Translations under genes and position numbers: made by a program
From: Planctomycetaceae bacterium
GTDB lineage: Bacteria > Planctomycetota > Phycisphaerae > SM23-33
Reading direction: 5' to 3'
DNA: 16,010 bases
Assembly (NCBI GenBank): GCA_021371965.1
Contig: JAJFVE010000162.1
Location: 1-16,010 of the forward strand
Part shown: positions 1-8,209 of the stretch, piece by piece
Layout of the letters: every line of letters begins with the position of its first letter
Position numbering within the stretch: the stretch's first letter is position 1
Notes under the pieces: generated by a model
Database searches by the model: none
What the model was told of the DNA's origin: nothing
The model's input: the letters and a program-made list of their open reading frames with translations, nothing else

Positions 1-133
1 TCACAACTCACAACTCACAACTCACAACTCACAACTCACAACTCACAACTCACAACTCACAACTCACAACTCACAACTCACAACTCACAACTCACAACTC
101 ACAACTCACAACTCACAACTCACAACTTACCAC
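1..133. repeat. Heptamer tandem repeat (TCACAAC)18 plus a degenerate unit
   Basis: Positions 1-126 are 18 perfect head-to-tail copies of TCACAAC (GTTGTGA on the minus strand). A degenerate unit, TTACCAC, follows at 127-133. The array probably continues left of the window, so its true length is unknown. It lies 3' of the minus-strand glycosyltransferase, whose stop codon is at 137-139. No gene is visible inside it. Because the unit is 7 bases, slippage would shift any reading frame, but here it is outside the coding region; any effect would fall on transcription or on a gene beyond the left edge. Confidence 0.98.
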
Positions 134-136
134 TTG

Positions 137-1069
137 TCAGTCGAGCACTGGAATCGGCTTGGGATCGTGGGTGCCGATGGGGCGCAGGATCGTCGCAAGG
201 GCCATCAGGGTCATGCTCTTGAAGGTCTTGCGGTACTGGTGGGCGTGCTTGAAGGCCCCGATCGCCTGGGCCATGCAGCGGCTCTTGAAGTACTGGCGGC
301 CGGCGCTGTAGTAGAGCTTGGCCAATCGCTTGGAGACAACCTCGGGCGCCAGCAGGTCGCGCCCGCCGTGCTTTTCGACCCAGCGTTTGAGGATGCCCGC
401 CTCGAGCATTCGCGTTCGGCCGGTCTGGGCGGACATGTTCGTGTCATGGCGGCGGCGGGCGCCGGTGGGCTTGCCAATGGGCTCGAACTTCGTGTGCAGG
501 CTGATGCGCAGGTTCAGGTCGTAGTCGTCGGCGCAGAACAGTCGCGGGTCGAAACCGCCGACCTTCTTGAGCAGGTCGAGCCTGTAACAGACGCACAACT
601 GCGACAGAAAGGTCTTCTCGAACAGGTCCCGGGAGCCGGTGATCCGCGACTGATACACCGGCGGCGGCACTTCCTCCACCGTCCCATCGTGATCCATGGC
701 GTAACGATAGCCGTAGACGAATTGCGCTTCGGGATGAGACTGGATGTACGTCGCGTAGTGCTCGAGCGCCTGCGGCAGCAGCACGTCGTCGCTGTCCAGG
801 TACGCCACCCACTGCCCGCGGGCCTGCTCGATGGCGTTGTTGCGGGCCTTGGCCTGGCCGGCGTTGGCCTGGTGGATGGCCCGCACGCGCGGCTCGGCCG
901 CGGCGTGCTCGTCGATGATCCGCTCGCTGCCGTCGGTGGACCCGTCATCGACGATGATCAGTTCCCAATTGCCGAAGGTCTGGTCGCGGACCGACTGGAT
1001 GGCCTGGCCCACATACGCCTTGTGGTTGTAGACCGGCATGATGATCGAGAACAGGGGAGTGTTTGCCAT
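137..1069 (-). CDS. Family 2 glycosyltransferase (GT-A fold)
   Basis: A 310-residue protein that probably transfers a sugar from a nucleotide-sugar donor during surface polysaccharide or glycan synthesis in the cytoplasm. The start reads MANTPLFSIIMPVYN, the typical first beta strand of GT2 enzymes. DDGSTD at residues 41-46 binds the nucleotide, YLDSDD at 90-95 carries the DxD-type metal site, and ADDYDLNLRI at about 180-189 matches the acidic catalytic-base region. No membrane segment is obvious, so it looks soluble or peripheral. The reading frame stays open for 24 more codons upstream to 1141, but those codons run through a TCCGAA-rich repeat, and family similarity begins at the chosen ATG. 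No clear Shine-Dalgarno is present. Donor and acceptor cannot be told. It lies 87 bases after the zinc-finger gene on the same strand, and a heptamer array follows its stop codon. Confidence 0.94.
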   Translation of the reverse strand: MANTPLFSIIMPVYNHKAYVGQAIQSVRDQTFGNWELIIVDDGSTDGSERIIDEHAAAEPRVRAIHQANAGQAKARNNAIEQARGQWVAYLDSDDVLLPQALEHYATYIQSHPEAQFVYGYRYAMDHDGTVEEVPPPVYQSRITGSRDLFEKTFLSQLCVCYRLDLLKKVGGFDPRLFCADDYDLNLRISLHTKFEPIGKPTGARRRHDTNMSAQTGRTRMLEAGILKRWVEKHGGRDLLAPEVVSKRLAKLYYSAGRQYFKSRCMAQAIGAFKHAHQYRKTFKSMTLMALATILRPIGTHDPKPIPVLD

Positions 1070-1096
1070 GGCTGTAATATAGTGTCGGAGCTTCGT

Positions 1097-1180
1097 GAAA
1101 CAAATCCGAAACAACAAAATCCGAAGTCCGAAGCACCGCACATTCGGACTTGCCTGTCAGATCGTTTCGGATTTCAGATC
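1097..1180. repeat. Degenerate TCCGAA repeat with 9-bp inverted repeat
   Basis: The gap between the two minus-strand genes holds several copies of TCCGAA and its complement TTCGGA: AAATCCGAA, AATCCGAAGTCCGAA, ATTCGGACTT and TTTCGGATTT. Two of them are spaced 7 bases apart. AAGTCCGAA at 1124-1132 and TTCGGACTT at 1143-1151 form a perfect 9-bp inverted repeat with a 10-base loop. Outer copies (AAATCCGAA, TTCGGATTT) can also pair. The right edge lies inside the 3' end of the zinc-finger gene and encodes its last residues. A hairpin here could act on the transcript between the two genes, but no T-run marks it as a standard terminator. Confidence 0.75.
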
Positions 1181-1900
1181 TGCCGCTGCGGGTTTGCTTC
1201 TGAACAGATTGAGTTTGTTGTTGAGCTTTGCGAGGACGGCCTCGAGGGTGGGCACTTCGCGCTGCGGGGCGGCCTGGGCGTGGATGAGGTCCTGGATTCG
1301 CGCCTGAAGGCGCAGCACGGAGGCGACAAGTTTGAGCCGCCCGTCGCGGGGCATGGAGGCCATGCCCGTCGGCGAAACGCCCTTGAGTTCGGCGTCGGTC
1401 TTTTCGAGCGACTCCTTCATGTGCTTGTACTGTCGATGGAGCACCTCGGCGAAGATCTCGGGCGGATTGGGGGCCCGGTCGGCCCATCCGGTAGCGCCGC
1501 AGAAACCGCACTCGAGCAGCCCGAGGCCCTCGCAGTTGGGGCACTGGTCCTGGCCATCGAGCCCGGTCCCGTGGCAGCGCTCGCAGAGGCGCGTTCCGCG
1601 GTTGCACATGAAGCAGTGGCGGTGCGAGTACGCCGAGACGATCAACGGGCGAACTGGCTGCTCGATGGCCGCCTGGGCGGCTTCCATCACGTCGGCAACG
1701 CCCGTGCGGGAGGCCGCGCGGCGGCAGGCCTCGTACGCCGCGCAGATGAGCTGCACCTGTTTCTGGTCGAGGGCGTCGCGCAACTCGTTGAGCGCGCCAG
1801 CCATGTCCGGCGAACTCCTGGAGATATGGCTGTCACTGGAGTCCTGGCCAATCTCTATCGATGCCGGCGGCTGACTGGGAGAATCGGCTGACGTATGCAT
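1157..1900 (-). CDS. DnaJ-like cysteine-rich zinc-binding protein, no J-domain
   Basis: A 247-residue protein whose centre has four CxxC pairs: C96-C99, C106-C109, C120-C123 and C131-C134. Three are followed by GTG, GLG or ATG-type turns (CERCHGTG, CPNCEGLG, CGFCGATG), the pattern of the DnaJ central domain that holds two zinc ions. No HPD J-domain and no DnaJ C-terminal domain are present, so it is not a DnaJ. Residues 34-90 and 146-235 look helical, the latter possibly coiled-coil; the first 32 residues are Ser/Pro/Asp-rich. The ATG at 1900 has AGGTG 6 bases upstream. An ATG at 1804 with AGGAG 10 bases upstream is a real alternative and would drop the Ser/Pro-rich leader. The last seven codons (DLKSETI) lie in the TCCGAA repeat. 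A role in protein folding or RNA/protein binding is possible, but the function is unknown. Confidence 0.8.
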   Translation of the reverse strand: MHTSADSPSQPPASIEIGQDSSDSHISRSSPDMAGALNELRDALDQKQVQLICAAYEACRRAASRTGVADVMEAAQAAIEQPVRPLIVSAYSHRHCFMCNRGTRLCERCHGTGLDGQDQCPNCEGLGLLECGFCGATGWADRAPNPPEIFAEVLHRQYKHMKESLEKTDAELKGVSPTGMASMPRDGRLKLVASVLRLQARIQDLIHAQAAPQREVPTLEAVLAKLNNKLNLFRSKPAAADLKSETI

Positions 1901-2138
1901 GTGGTACACCTGCCTTTCAGGGCCTTTGGATGAGGGAAGGCCATGAAGAAAGAGTAGTTTCATAGACAGAGTCTGGAGAACACCGGGACGCTCTGCCGTA
2001 CGGTATGAGAGATGTATGATGCCGGGCGCAGCTTGTATATTACGGCTGAGCGACCAAGCCTATTCAGTTGTACTGCCATAATATTATTCGACAACATTCA
2101 ATGGCATACAAGAAGAAAACGGGCTGAATTTTTCGTAT

Positions 2139-2161
2139 CCCCTCCGTTACGGGGGGAGGGG
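2139..2161. repeat. C-run / G-run inverted repeat
   Basis: CCCCTCC (2139-2145) and GGAGGGG (2155-2161) can pair as a 7-bp stem around GTTACGGGG. It lies in the leader region of the TPR/PQQ gene. I recall similar CCCCTCCGTTACGG-type motifs between genes in other GC-rich bacteria, so this may be one copy of a dispersed repeat. It may act as a leader hairpin, but nothing in the sequence shows a function. Confidence 0.5.
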
Positions 2162-2237
2162 GAAGGATGCTGTGGATTTCGAGAACTATCCGCCCCCCTG
2201 GAGCGACTAACTCTAGTTCCGGCGCAGGACGGTTGCC

Positions 2238-2282
2238 TCCGGCGGACCGATGGCGTATCCTTTAGGATTGCCTTCCGCCGGA
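2238..2282. promoter_or_regulatory. Extended leader hairpin before the TPR/PQQ gene
   Basis: TCCGGCGGA (2238-2246) and TCCGCCGGA (2274-2282) are a perfect 9-bp inverted repeat. Between them, GGCGTATCCT and AGGATTGCC pair again with one small bulge around a TT turn, so the 45 bases fold into one long, nearly continuous hairpin. It ends 35 bases before the ATG at 2318 and is followed by the palindrome AGGCCGGCCT (2285-2294). It could be a transcript leader structure or a small palindromic repeat element. It does not resemble any riboswitch I recognise. Confidence 0.55.
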
Positions 2283-2317
2283 AAAGGCCGGCCTGCTCAA
2301 TCGCGGATCGGAGCACA

Positions 2318-5300
2318 ATGAGGATCAGTCGCAGTCAACCTGCCCCCCGGCAACTGCCAGCCGCCCTCGCGTGCGCGGCGGCCGCGTGGGTACTGATCGC
2401 ATGGGGCGCCACAAGCCCCGCCCAGGTCATCCGCCAGGGCGTCATCCGCCGCACGCCGCAAACGGCCCCCGCCGGACGCCCGGTGCCCATCGTCAACGCC
2501 GACGACGACCTGGCCGCCTTCCTCGCCCAGGCCCAGACCCTCATCAAACAAGGCAAGTTTCGAGAGGCGCTGGACATCCTCCAGCCGCTGATCGATCAGA
2601 GCGACGGCGGGTTTGTAGCCATCGAGGAGGGACGGCGATTCATTTCGCTGGCCCGCAAGGCCAACGACGTGATCGGCTCGATGAACGAGCAGGGCCTGGA
2701 ACTCTACCGTTCCCTCATGGGCCCCAAGGCCCAGCGGTTGTTTGAAGACGCCCGCCGAGGCGGCGACCTCAACGCCTTGCGAAGGGTGGCCTGGCAGTAT
2801 GCCCACACCGTTCACGGCCGCGAGGCCCTGATGATGCTGGCGGCCTTGAGCTTCGACCGCGGCCAGTACAGCCAGGCGGCGCAGTTCTGGCGAGAGGCGC
2901 TCCAGGGGCGGATCGATGGCGCCGAGCGGGCGATGCTCCTGGCCCGCATTGCGGTATGCGAGCATTTTTCCGGCGACAAGGCCCAGGCCGCCAAAGTTCT
3001 GGCGATGCTGCGGGAACAATTCGGCGAGGCGCAAGGGTTCGTGGGCGGGCGACGGCAGAACCTGGTGGAGTTCGTCGGTTCGATGATGGCATTGGCGCCC
3101 GCGCCGCCGCCATGGGCTTCGCAGGCCGAGGGCGACTGGCCCGGCCTGGGCGGCTTCAGCGACGGCATGGCCACGATGAGCGAGGCGGACGTCGTGCTCT
3201 CGCCGCATTGGCGTTATCCGGCGGCCGCTAGCAGCACGCTGTCTCCCGGGGACTTGATCGCGGCGGACGAGTCGATCATTCGCAACAATCCCGCATACCA
3301 GCAGATCCGCCTGGGGATGACGCTTCGTCGGGGAGTGGTCTTGTATCGCCAGCAATACGGCCAGCAGGTGCGTGAGGGCATCGTTCCGCCGCTGGTGCAG
3401 CCGGTGGTCATGGGCAGCACGGTCATCTTTCGCACCAGTTCCGCGGTCGTCGCCTGCGATATTTTCAGTCCGACCCAGCCGCTCTGGAAGGTCGACTTTC
3501 CCATGACCGGCAAGCCCGCCGGTCGCAATGGGGCGTACTACTATTACCAGCCGATCCTGAACTTCGACGACGGCGGGCGCTACGCCCTGACCTGTGGCGA
3601 GGGGAAGGTGTTCGCCCTGGGCGAGTTCGCGCCGGCGAGCATGCGCATGATGATCGCCCGCGGCGCCGAGGCGGGTCAGGTTCGTGACGGGTCCACGCTG
3701 GCGGCGTTTTCCATCTCCGATCAGGGCGTCAACCTGTGGCGGCTGCCCAATTCGCAGGAGAAGGAAGACATCCTCAACGGCGGCAAGTTCGTCTCGCCGC
3801 CGACGTACTGCCGCGGACGGCTTTACATCGTGGCCAGCTATCTCGACAGCTACCACCTGCTGTGCCTGGACGCGCGCTCGGGGGCGCTGCTGTGGAAGAC
3901 GCTGGTTTCGCAGTCGCCGACGCTGCCGATGCAGTACTATGCGTACGGCATCGGCGACCTGGCCGAGCGCTGCAGCGCTCCGGCGGTGTACGAGGGGCGG
4001 GTGTTCGTGCTGACCAACGCCGGGGCCGTCGCCGCCTTCGACGCCGAAAGCGGCCAGGCCGTCTGGGCCTATCAATATGACAGCGCCGTCAACACCTCGG
4101 GCGAGAACGCCCAGCGGATGTTGATGACCATCTCCGCCCTCCATGGCGGCGGCGGGACTGCCCAGAGCCCGATGCCCCGCAATCCGCTGATCGTCTGCCA
4201 GGGACGCCTGATGTGTCTGCCGGCCGACAGCGACCAGGCGATGGCGTTTTCCGTCGGCGACGGGCAGTTGCTCTGGGGGCGATCGCGCGAGGGACTGCGA
4301 GATCTCAGCGCCGTCGACCCCCAGCGGGTGCTGCTGAGCGGGCCGGGACTGGCCGTCCTGGACACGCGCGACGGCAAGATCCTGAGCCAACCTCTCGAGG
4401 CCAAAGATATCACCGGCCGCCCGGCCGTTTCGGCCAGGTGCGCCTTGGCCTCGACCGAAGGCAAGGTGTTGCGGTTCTCGCTGGATAATTACACGGTAAC
4501 AAACAGCGACCTGGTCGACTCGGCGGGATTGCTGGGAAATCTCGTCAGCGTCGACGGCAAGTTGATCGCCGCCAACGCCGCCGGCGTCTGTGCGTATCTC
4601 GATTACGACCGCATGCATCAGAGGCTCACCGAGCAGTTCGACAAGGCGCCGTCGGGGACGGTCAAGTGCGACGCGCTTTTCCAGCGCCTGCGCCTGTCGT
4701 TCAACGCCCGGCGATTTGCCGCCGCCCTGGCCGATGCCGACGCCTGCGCGGAAATGGCCCGCCAGAGCGGCGAGGCGGCCCTCGTGCCCCAACTGGCGAC
4801 CTGGAGATACCGCACGCTGGTGGCCCTGGGCAACCAGGCGGCCGACAGGGAGCAAATGCTGGCGTTCTTCGAGAAGGCCCAAGCCGCGGCCTCGACCGGC
4901 CAGGAAAAGGCCCACATGCTGATCCGCCTGGCCAAGTGCATGGACAAGCTCGGGCGATTCGACGAAGCGGCCGACCTGGCGCAGGGATTGGCCGAAACCT
5001 ATCCCAAGGAAGAGCTTGTCGACGTCGAGATCGGCGCCGACGCCGATCTGGGCGGGCGCCTCGACGACGAGATGCAGCGATACGCCGGCGCCGTCATCGG
5101 GCAGCGCATCATCGAAAAGCTCGTGGAAATTCAGGGTCCGCAGATTCTCGACAAGTTCGACCGCCTGGCCAAGGCGGCGCTGGACGACGCCGCCGCGAAG
5201 AACGATCCGGCCGCGATGGCGGCTGTGGCCGCACGCTGGCCCCACAGCGCCTGGGCCGACGACGCCCTGTTGACCGCGGCTGAAAGCTGGTATCGCATCG

Positions 5301-6925
5301 CCACCGCCGCCTCCACGACGCGCCCGGCGGAGAAGACCAAGGCCGCGATGGACAATGCCCTGGCCAGCCTGGCGACCCTGGCGTACATGACAGCCAGCCC
5401 GCTGCGGCCTTCGGCCACCATCGCCCTGGCGATGGTGCACGCGCGATCGGGCAAGACCGCCATCCCGGTGCTGTACTGCAATCTGGTGCGGAACCTTCCG
5501 CCGCAGACGCCGATAAAGTTCGCCGACATCCAGGGCACGTTGGGGGAGCTCATCCGCCAGATCGAGTCCGGCAACGTTCAGCCGCCCGGCGCGGTCCAGC
5601 CGCTGGGGCGCATGCTGCTGCCGGCGAAGGAATTGATGACGGCCGGCGACAAGGCCATTATCCTGCGCGACCAGCATCTCGCGCCCCTGCGCGCCGGGTC
5701 GTGCATCTTCTTGCGGCAGAACGAGCACATCGTCATGTTCGACGCGGGCGCCGGCGATGCCGAGAAGGCGGTCCGGTGGAAGACGAAGGTGCGCCCCTTG
5801 GCGCTGCTGCCGATGAACCAGGGCGCAGGACGCGGGTTCAGCATGGTCGCCGGCATGAGCGGCGACGCCAAGGTGCTGATGCTCGTCGACAAGCACAGCG
5901 TCATCCGCCTCAATGCGGCCGACGGGAAGATCCTGGATGAGACGGAACTGGGCAAACTGGGCGTCCAGGGCGTGCTGAGCATGGGCTCGGGCGCAGGGGT
6001 GATCGTTATCGCCGACCCTACCGGCGGGCTGAGTTGCCTGGACATAGCCGCCGGCAAGGTGCGCTGGCAGGCGCGGGTGGGGGCGGCCAACGATCGCAAC
6101 TCCCCGATCGTTCCGATCGATCCGCCGGAGATTTCAAGCCGCTTCGTGCTGGTGCGCCACCGGGGCAGCCGCCTGACGTGCTTCGACCTGGCGACGGGAA
6201 AGATCCTCAACCAGTGGCGCGGACAGAACGTCGACGGCTGCCTGGGCGACGGGGGCCTGATGGCCACGCTGGTTGAAGGCGTGGTGTCGATGCATGATGG
6301 TTCGGCCACCGAGACGCTGTGGACGCGAAAATACGAGTCCAGGCCCGGCCAGCAGGTTCTGGGCATTTTCGGCGACCGCCTCTTTGTCGCCGGCGCCGGC
6401 AGCGAGGTTGACGTGCTGTCGATCACGCGCGGGGGCCAACTGCTGACGACGCTGACAGCGGCCAAGACCAGCGGTTTTATCCCTGAACCGTTGAGCCTGA
6501 GCCTCGTCGGCGACAAGATCGTGGGCGTGTACTCGCTGTCGAACCTCCAGATGTCGCGCGGCGGGGGCGTGAGCAATTACGCTCGCGGCATGATCCTGCA
6601 GGTCTTCGACGAGTCGGGCAAGCGGCTCTGGACCGCTTCGGTCGATGCCAATCCCGGCAACGTGTACTTCGCCTCGCCGGCTGTGCCCGCCCAGGACCAG
6701 GTGCTGCTGATGTGCCAGCCGGCGAGCTATTCCAAGCCCGCCTCCCTGATGATATTCTCTTCTGTTGACGGCAAAGAGCTGGGCAAGGTGGAGACGCGCG
6801 GCCTTGCGGCGCCGGTGAACAACGAGACGTACATCCGGCTGTTCATGATCGGTCCGCCGGTCCTGATCGGCCAGCGCGTATGCGTGGAAAGCGGCAGCGG
6901 GGTGATCATCTATGGCGAAAAATAA
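2318..6925 (+). CDS. Secreted giant TPR / PQQ-like beta-propeller protein
   Basis: A 1535-residue exported protein, probably a scaffold or binding protein outside the cytoplasm. Residues 1-36 look like a signal peptide (basic start, Ala-rich core, cleavage near SPAQ). Residues about 65-215 are TPR-like helices (IKQGKFREALDILQPL). Residues about 270-765 form a PQQ_2-type propeller with blade signatures such as LLCLDARSGALLW, VAAFDAESGQAVW and LAVLDTRDGKIL. Residues about 775-1085 are a second helical-repeat stretch (AKCMDKLGRFDEAADLA). Residues about 1095-1535 are a second propeller (VIRLNAADGKIL, LSCLDIAAGKVRW, LTCFDLATGKIL). Nothing marks it as a dehydrogenase, so true PQQ binding is doubtful. 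The ATG at 2318 has GGAG 4 bases upstream and starts the signal peptide; the open frame to its left has no protein-like character. The toroid gene begins inside its last codons, implying co-translation. Confidence 0.9.
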   Translation: MRISRSQPAPRQLPAALACAAAAWVLIAWGATSPAQVIRQGVIRRTPQTAPAGRPVPIVNADDDLAAFLAQAQTLIKQGKFREALDILQPLIDQSDGGFVAIEEGRRFISLARKANDVIGSMNEQGLELYRSLMGPKAQRLFEDARRGGDLNALRRVAWQYAHTVHGREALMMLAALSFDRGQYSQAAQFWREALQGRIDGAERAMLLARIAVCEHFSGDKAQAAKVLAMLREQFGEAQGFVGGRRQNLVEFVGSMMALAPAPPPWASQAEGDWPGLGGFSDGMATMSEADVVLSPHWRYPAAASSTLSPGDLIAADESIIRNNPAYQQIRLGMTLRRGVVLYRQQYGQQVREGIVPPLVQPVVMGSTVIFRTSSAVVACDIFSPTQPLWKVDFPMTGKPAGRNGAYYYYQPILNFDDGGRYALTCGEGKVFALGEFAPASMRMMIARGAEAGQVRDGSTLAAFSISDQGVNLWRLPNSQEKEDILNGGKFVSPPTYCRGRLYIVASYLDSYHLLCLDARSGALLWKTLVSQSPTLPMQYYAYGIGDLAERCSAPAVYEGRVFVLTNAGAVAAFDAESGQAVWAYQYDSAVNTSGENAQRMLMTISALHGGGGTAQSPMPRNPLIVCQGRLMCLPADSDQAMAFSVGDGQLLWGRSREGLRDLSAVDPQRVLLSGPGLAVLDTRDGKILSQPLEAKDITGRPAVSARCALASTEGKVLRFSLDNYTVTNSDLVDSAGLLGNLVSVDGKLIAANAAGVCAYLDYDRMHQRLTEQFDKAPSGTVKCDALFQRLRLSFNARRFAAALADADACAEMARQSGEAALVPQLATWRYRTLVALGNQAADREQMLAFFEKAQAAASTGQEKAHMLIRLAKCMDKLGRFDEAADLAQGLAETYPKEELVDVEIGADADLGGRLDDEMQRYAGAVIGQRIIEKLVEIQGPQILDKFDRLAKAALDDAAAKNDPAAMAAVAARWPHSAWADDALLTAAESWYRIATAASTTRPAEKTKAAMDNALASLATLAYMTASPLRPSATIALAMVHARSGKTAIPVLYCNLVRNLPPQTPIKFADIQGTLGELIRQIESGNVQPPGAVQPLGRMLLPAKELMTAGDKAIILRDQHLAPLRAGSCIFLRQNEHIVMFDAGAGDAEKAVRWKTKVRPLALLPMNQGAGRGFSMVAGMSGDAKVLMLVDKHSVIRLNAADGKILDETELGKLGVQGVLSMGSGAGVIVIADPTGGLSCLDIAAGKVRWQARVGAANDRNSPIVPIDPPEISSRFVLVRHRGSRLTCFDLATGKILNQWRGQNVDGCLGDGGLMATLVEGVVSMHDGSATETLWTRKYESRPGQQVLGIFGDRLFVAGAGSEVDVLSITRGGQLLTTLTAAKTSGFIPEPLSLSLVGDKIVGVYSLSNLQMSRGGGVSNYARGMILQVFDESGKRLWTASVDANPGNVYFASPAVPAQDQVLLMCQPASYSKPASLMIFSSVDGKELGKVETRGLAAPVNNETYIRLFMIGPPVLIGQRVCVESGSGVIIYGEK

Positions 6926-8051
6926 ACGCAGGCAGTTGTGCGTGAGTTGGGCCGCCGCGACGGCTGCGGTGATCGCCGCGGTCGTGGTCGCGGTGCTTCC
7001 CGCCGCGGACCCCCGCGGCGCCGCCCGGGCCGCGGCGCCCAGCGCGATGCTTCCGGACATGGTCGACCGCCCGACGGTGGCGGCGATCGAAAAGGGCATG
7101 AACTATCTGGTCAAGACCCAGCGGCGAGACGGCAGTTGGCTCAACAGCGGCGGCTACGGCATCTATCCCTGCGTCATGACGTCGCTGGCGGGCATCGCCC
7201 TGATGGCCGGCGGGTCCAACCCGCAGTCGGGCCCGCACAGCCGCGAGGTCTCGCGGGCGATGAACTACGTCCTGCGCCTCGCCGAGGCCAGCGAGGACGG
7301 GCTGATCGTCGGCCAGGGCGCCGAAAGCCGCAGCATGTACGGGCACGGGTTCTCGATGCTCTTCCTGGCACAGTGCTACGGAAACGAACTCCAAGGCGCC
7401 GACGAGGTGCGGCTGAAGAAGGTGCTGGACAAGGCCGTCGCCCTGACCGAGAAGAGCCAGTCCGACCTCGGGGCGGCCAACAACCACGCCGGCGGCTGGA
7501 TCTATACCCCGACCGGCCAGGGCGACGAGGGCAGCGTGACCGTGACGCAGTTGCAGGCCCTGCGCGCCTGCCGCAACGCCGGCATCAAGGTGAACAAGTC
7601 GACGATCGACCGCGCGGTGGCCTACCTCAAGCACTGCCAGATGAGCGACGGCGGGATCTGCTACTCGGCCCAGTCGCGGGGGTCCAGCCGCCCGCCGATC
7701 TCGGCGGCCGCCATCGCGTGCTTCTACGCCGCCGGCGTGTATGACCGCTCGGGCGGCGGGGCCGAGAACGACATGGTGGAACGCCTCGTGAAGTACTGCA
7801 AGGGGCAGATGGACGGCGGCGGCACGTCGGGGCACTACTTCTACTCCCACTTCTACTACGCCCAGGGGATGTACCACCGCGGGGGCAACGACTGGAAGGA
7901 ATACTATCCCAAGATCCGCACGATCCTGCTGGAGCGGCAGGCGCCCGACGGCAGTTGGAATGGCGACAGCGTCGGCACGACGTACGGCACGGCCATCGCG
8001 ACGATCATCCTGCAACTGCCCTACGGCTACCTGCCGATTTGCCAGAAATAG
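6912..8051 (+). CDS. Secreted alpha/alpha-toroid (prenyltransferase/squalene-cyclase-like) protein
   Basis: A 379-residue protein with an N-terminal export signal or anchor (residues 1-45, hydrophobic core about 11-31). The rest is a prenyltransferase/squalene-oxidase-type alpha/alpha toroid: repeated helix pairs with QW-like motifs TQRRDGSW (69-76) and RQAPDGSW (342-349), and GGWIYTP (194-200) and SDGGICYS (245-252) between them. The DxDD acid motif of squalene-hopene cyclases is not seen, so terpene cyclase activity is unlikely. D246, C250 and H308/H313 loosely recall the zinc ligands of protein prenyltransferase beta subunits, but the Asp-Cys spacing differs. The ATG overlaps the upstream gene by 14 bases, so the two are probably translated together. 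In my experience such proteins often lie beside MoxR modules in planctomycetes. The ligand is unknown; a structural or binding role outside the cytoplasm is the best guess. Confidence 0.92.
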   Translation: MAKNKRRQLCVSWAAATAAVIAAVVVAVLPAADPRGAARAAAPSAMLPDMVDRPTVAAIEKGMNYLVKTQRRDGSWLNSGGYGIYPCVMTSLAGIALMAGGSNPQSGPHSREVSRAMNYVLRLAEASEDGLIVGQGAESRSMYGHGFSMLFLAQCYGNELQGADEVRLKKVLDKAVALTEKSQSDLGAANNHAGGWIYTPTGQGDEGSVTVTQLQALRACRNAGIKVNKSTIDRAVAYLKHCQMSDGGICYSAQSRGSSRPPISAAAIACFYAAGVYDRSGGGAENDMVERLVKYCKGQMDGGGTSGHYFYSHFYYAQGMYHRGGNDWKEYYPKIRTILLERQAPDGSWNGDSVGTTYGTAIATIILQLPYGYLPICQK

Positions 8052-8052
8052 C

Positions 8053-8206
8053 AGCACGGGCGTCTCGCCCGTGCAGAGGAAGAGAAGAGACCATCGGGCG
8101 GACGGGTGTCCCTGACCTCAGGGTCGGGGAACACCCCCAGGGAATGCCACAAAACGAAGAACACGGCCGGGACGGCCGTGAGACTCACGGGCGAGACGCC
8201 CGTGCT
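8053..8206. repeat. 154-base palindromic element with 21-bp terminal inverted repeats ([14 protein letters not shown] type)
   Basis: The ends 8053-8073 and 8186-8206 are perfect 21-base inverted repeats, and each end is itself a hairpin (GCACGGGCG-TCT-CGCCCGTGC at the left). Inside lie a nested hairpin at 8104-8136 (GGGTGTCCC with GGGAACACCC, CCCTGA with TCAGGG) and CACGGCCG-GGA-CGGCCGTG at 8162-8180. One frame would read HGRDARAT at the right end; the opposite strand reads STGVSPV. I recognise both as translations of an abundant intergenic repeat in planctomycete and related genomes. It has no gene of its own and fills nearly the whole toroid-moxR gap. It could shape or process the transcript between the two gene groups. 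Confidence 0.85.
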
Positions 8207-8209
8207 ACG

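Larger units (their letters stand above)
1901..2317. other. Divergent intergenic region, no gene seen
   Basis: These 417 bases separate a minus-strand and a plus-strand gene, so both upstream regions should lie here. The stretch 2030-2115 is clearly AT-richer than its surroundings (for example CCATAATATTATTCG near 2076-2090) and is the likeliest promoter area, but I see no -35/-10 pair with good spacing. An 8-bp palindrome CCGTACGG lies at 1996-2003. The right half carries the two inverted repeats listed separately. The plus-strand frame stays open through 2012-2317, but its peptide (including a PPLRGEGEG stretch) looks like translated repeat rather than protein. Confidence 0.6.

Noticed and set aside
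134..1891. A 585-codon plus-strand open frame opposite the glycosyltransferase and zinc-finger genes
   Set aside because: Its peptide is Val/Gly/Arg-rich and matches no family, while the opposite strand has clear GT2 and CxxC motifs. It is a high-GC antisense shadow.
2012..2317. A 102-codon N-terminal extension of the TPR/PQQ protein
   Set aside because: It covers the AT-rich likely promoter region and two inverted repeats, and would bury the signal peptide.
2297..5896. A 1199-codon minus-strand open frame inside the TPR/PQQ gene
   Set aside because: Unusually long, but the peptide is a His/Gln/Arg/Gly-rich shadow, while the plus strand has repeated propeller and TPR signatures with a signal peptide.
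6912..8051. Squalene-hopene cyclase or hopanoid gene
   Set aside because: The protein is too short, has an export signal and lacks the DxDD catalytic motif.
8053..8206. CRISPR array or insertion sequence
   Set aside because: There are only two end copies in inverted orientation, no regular spacers and no transposase.
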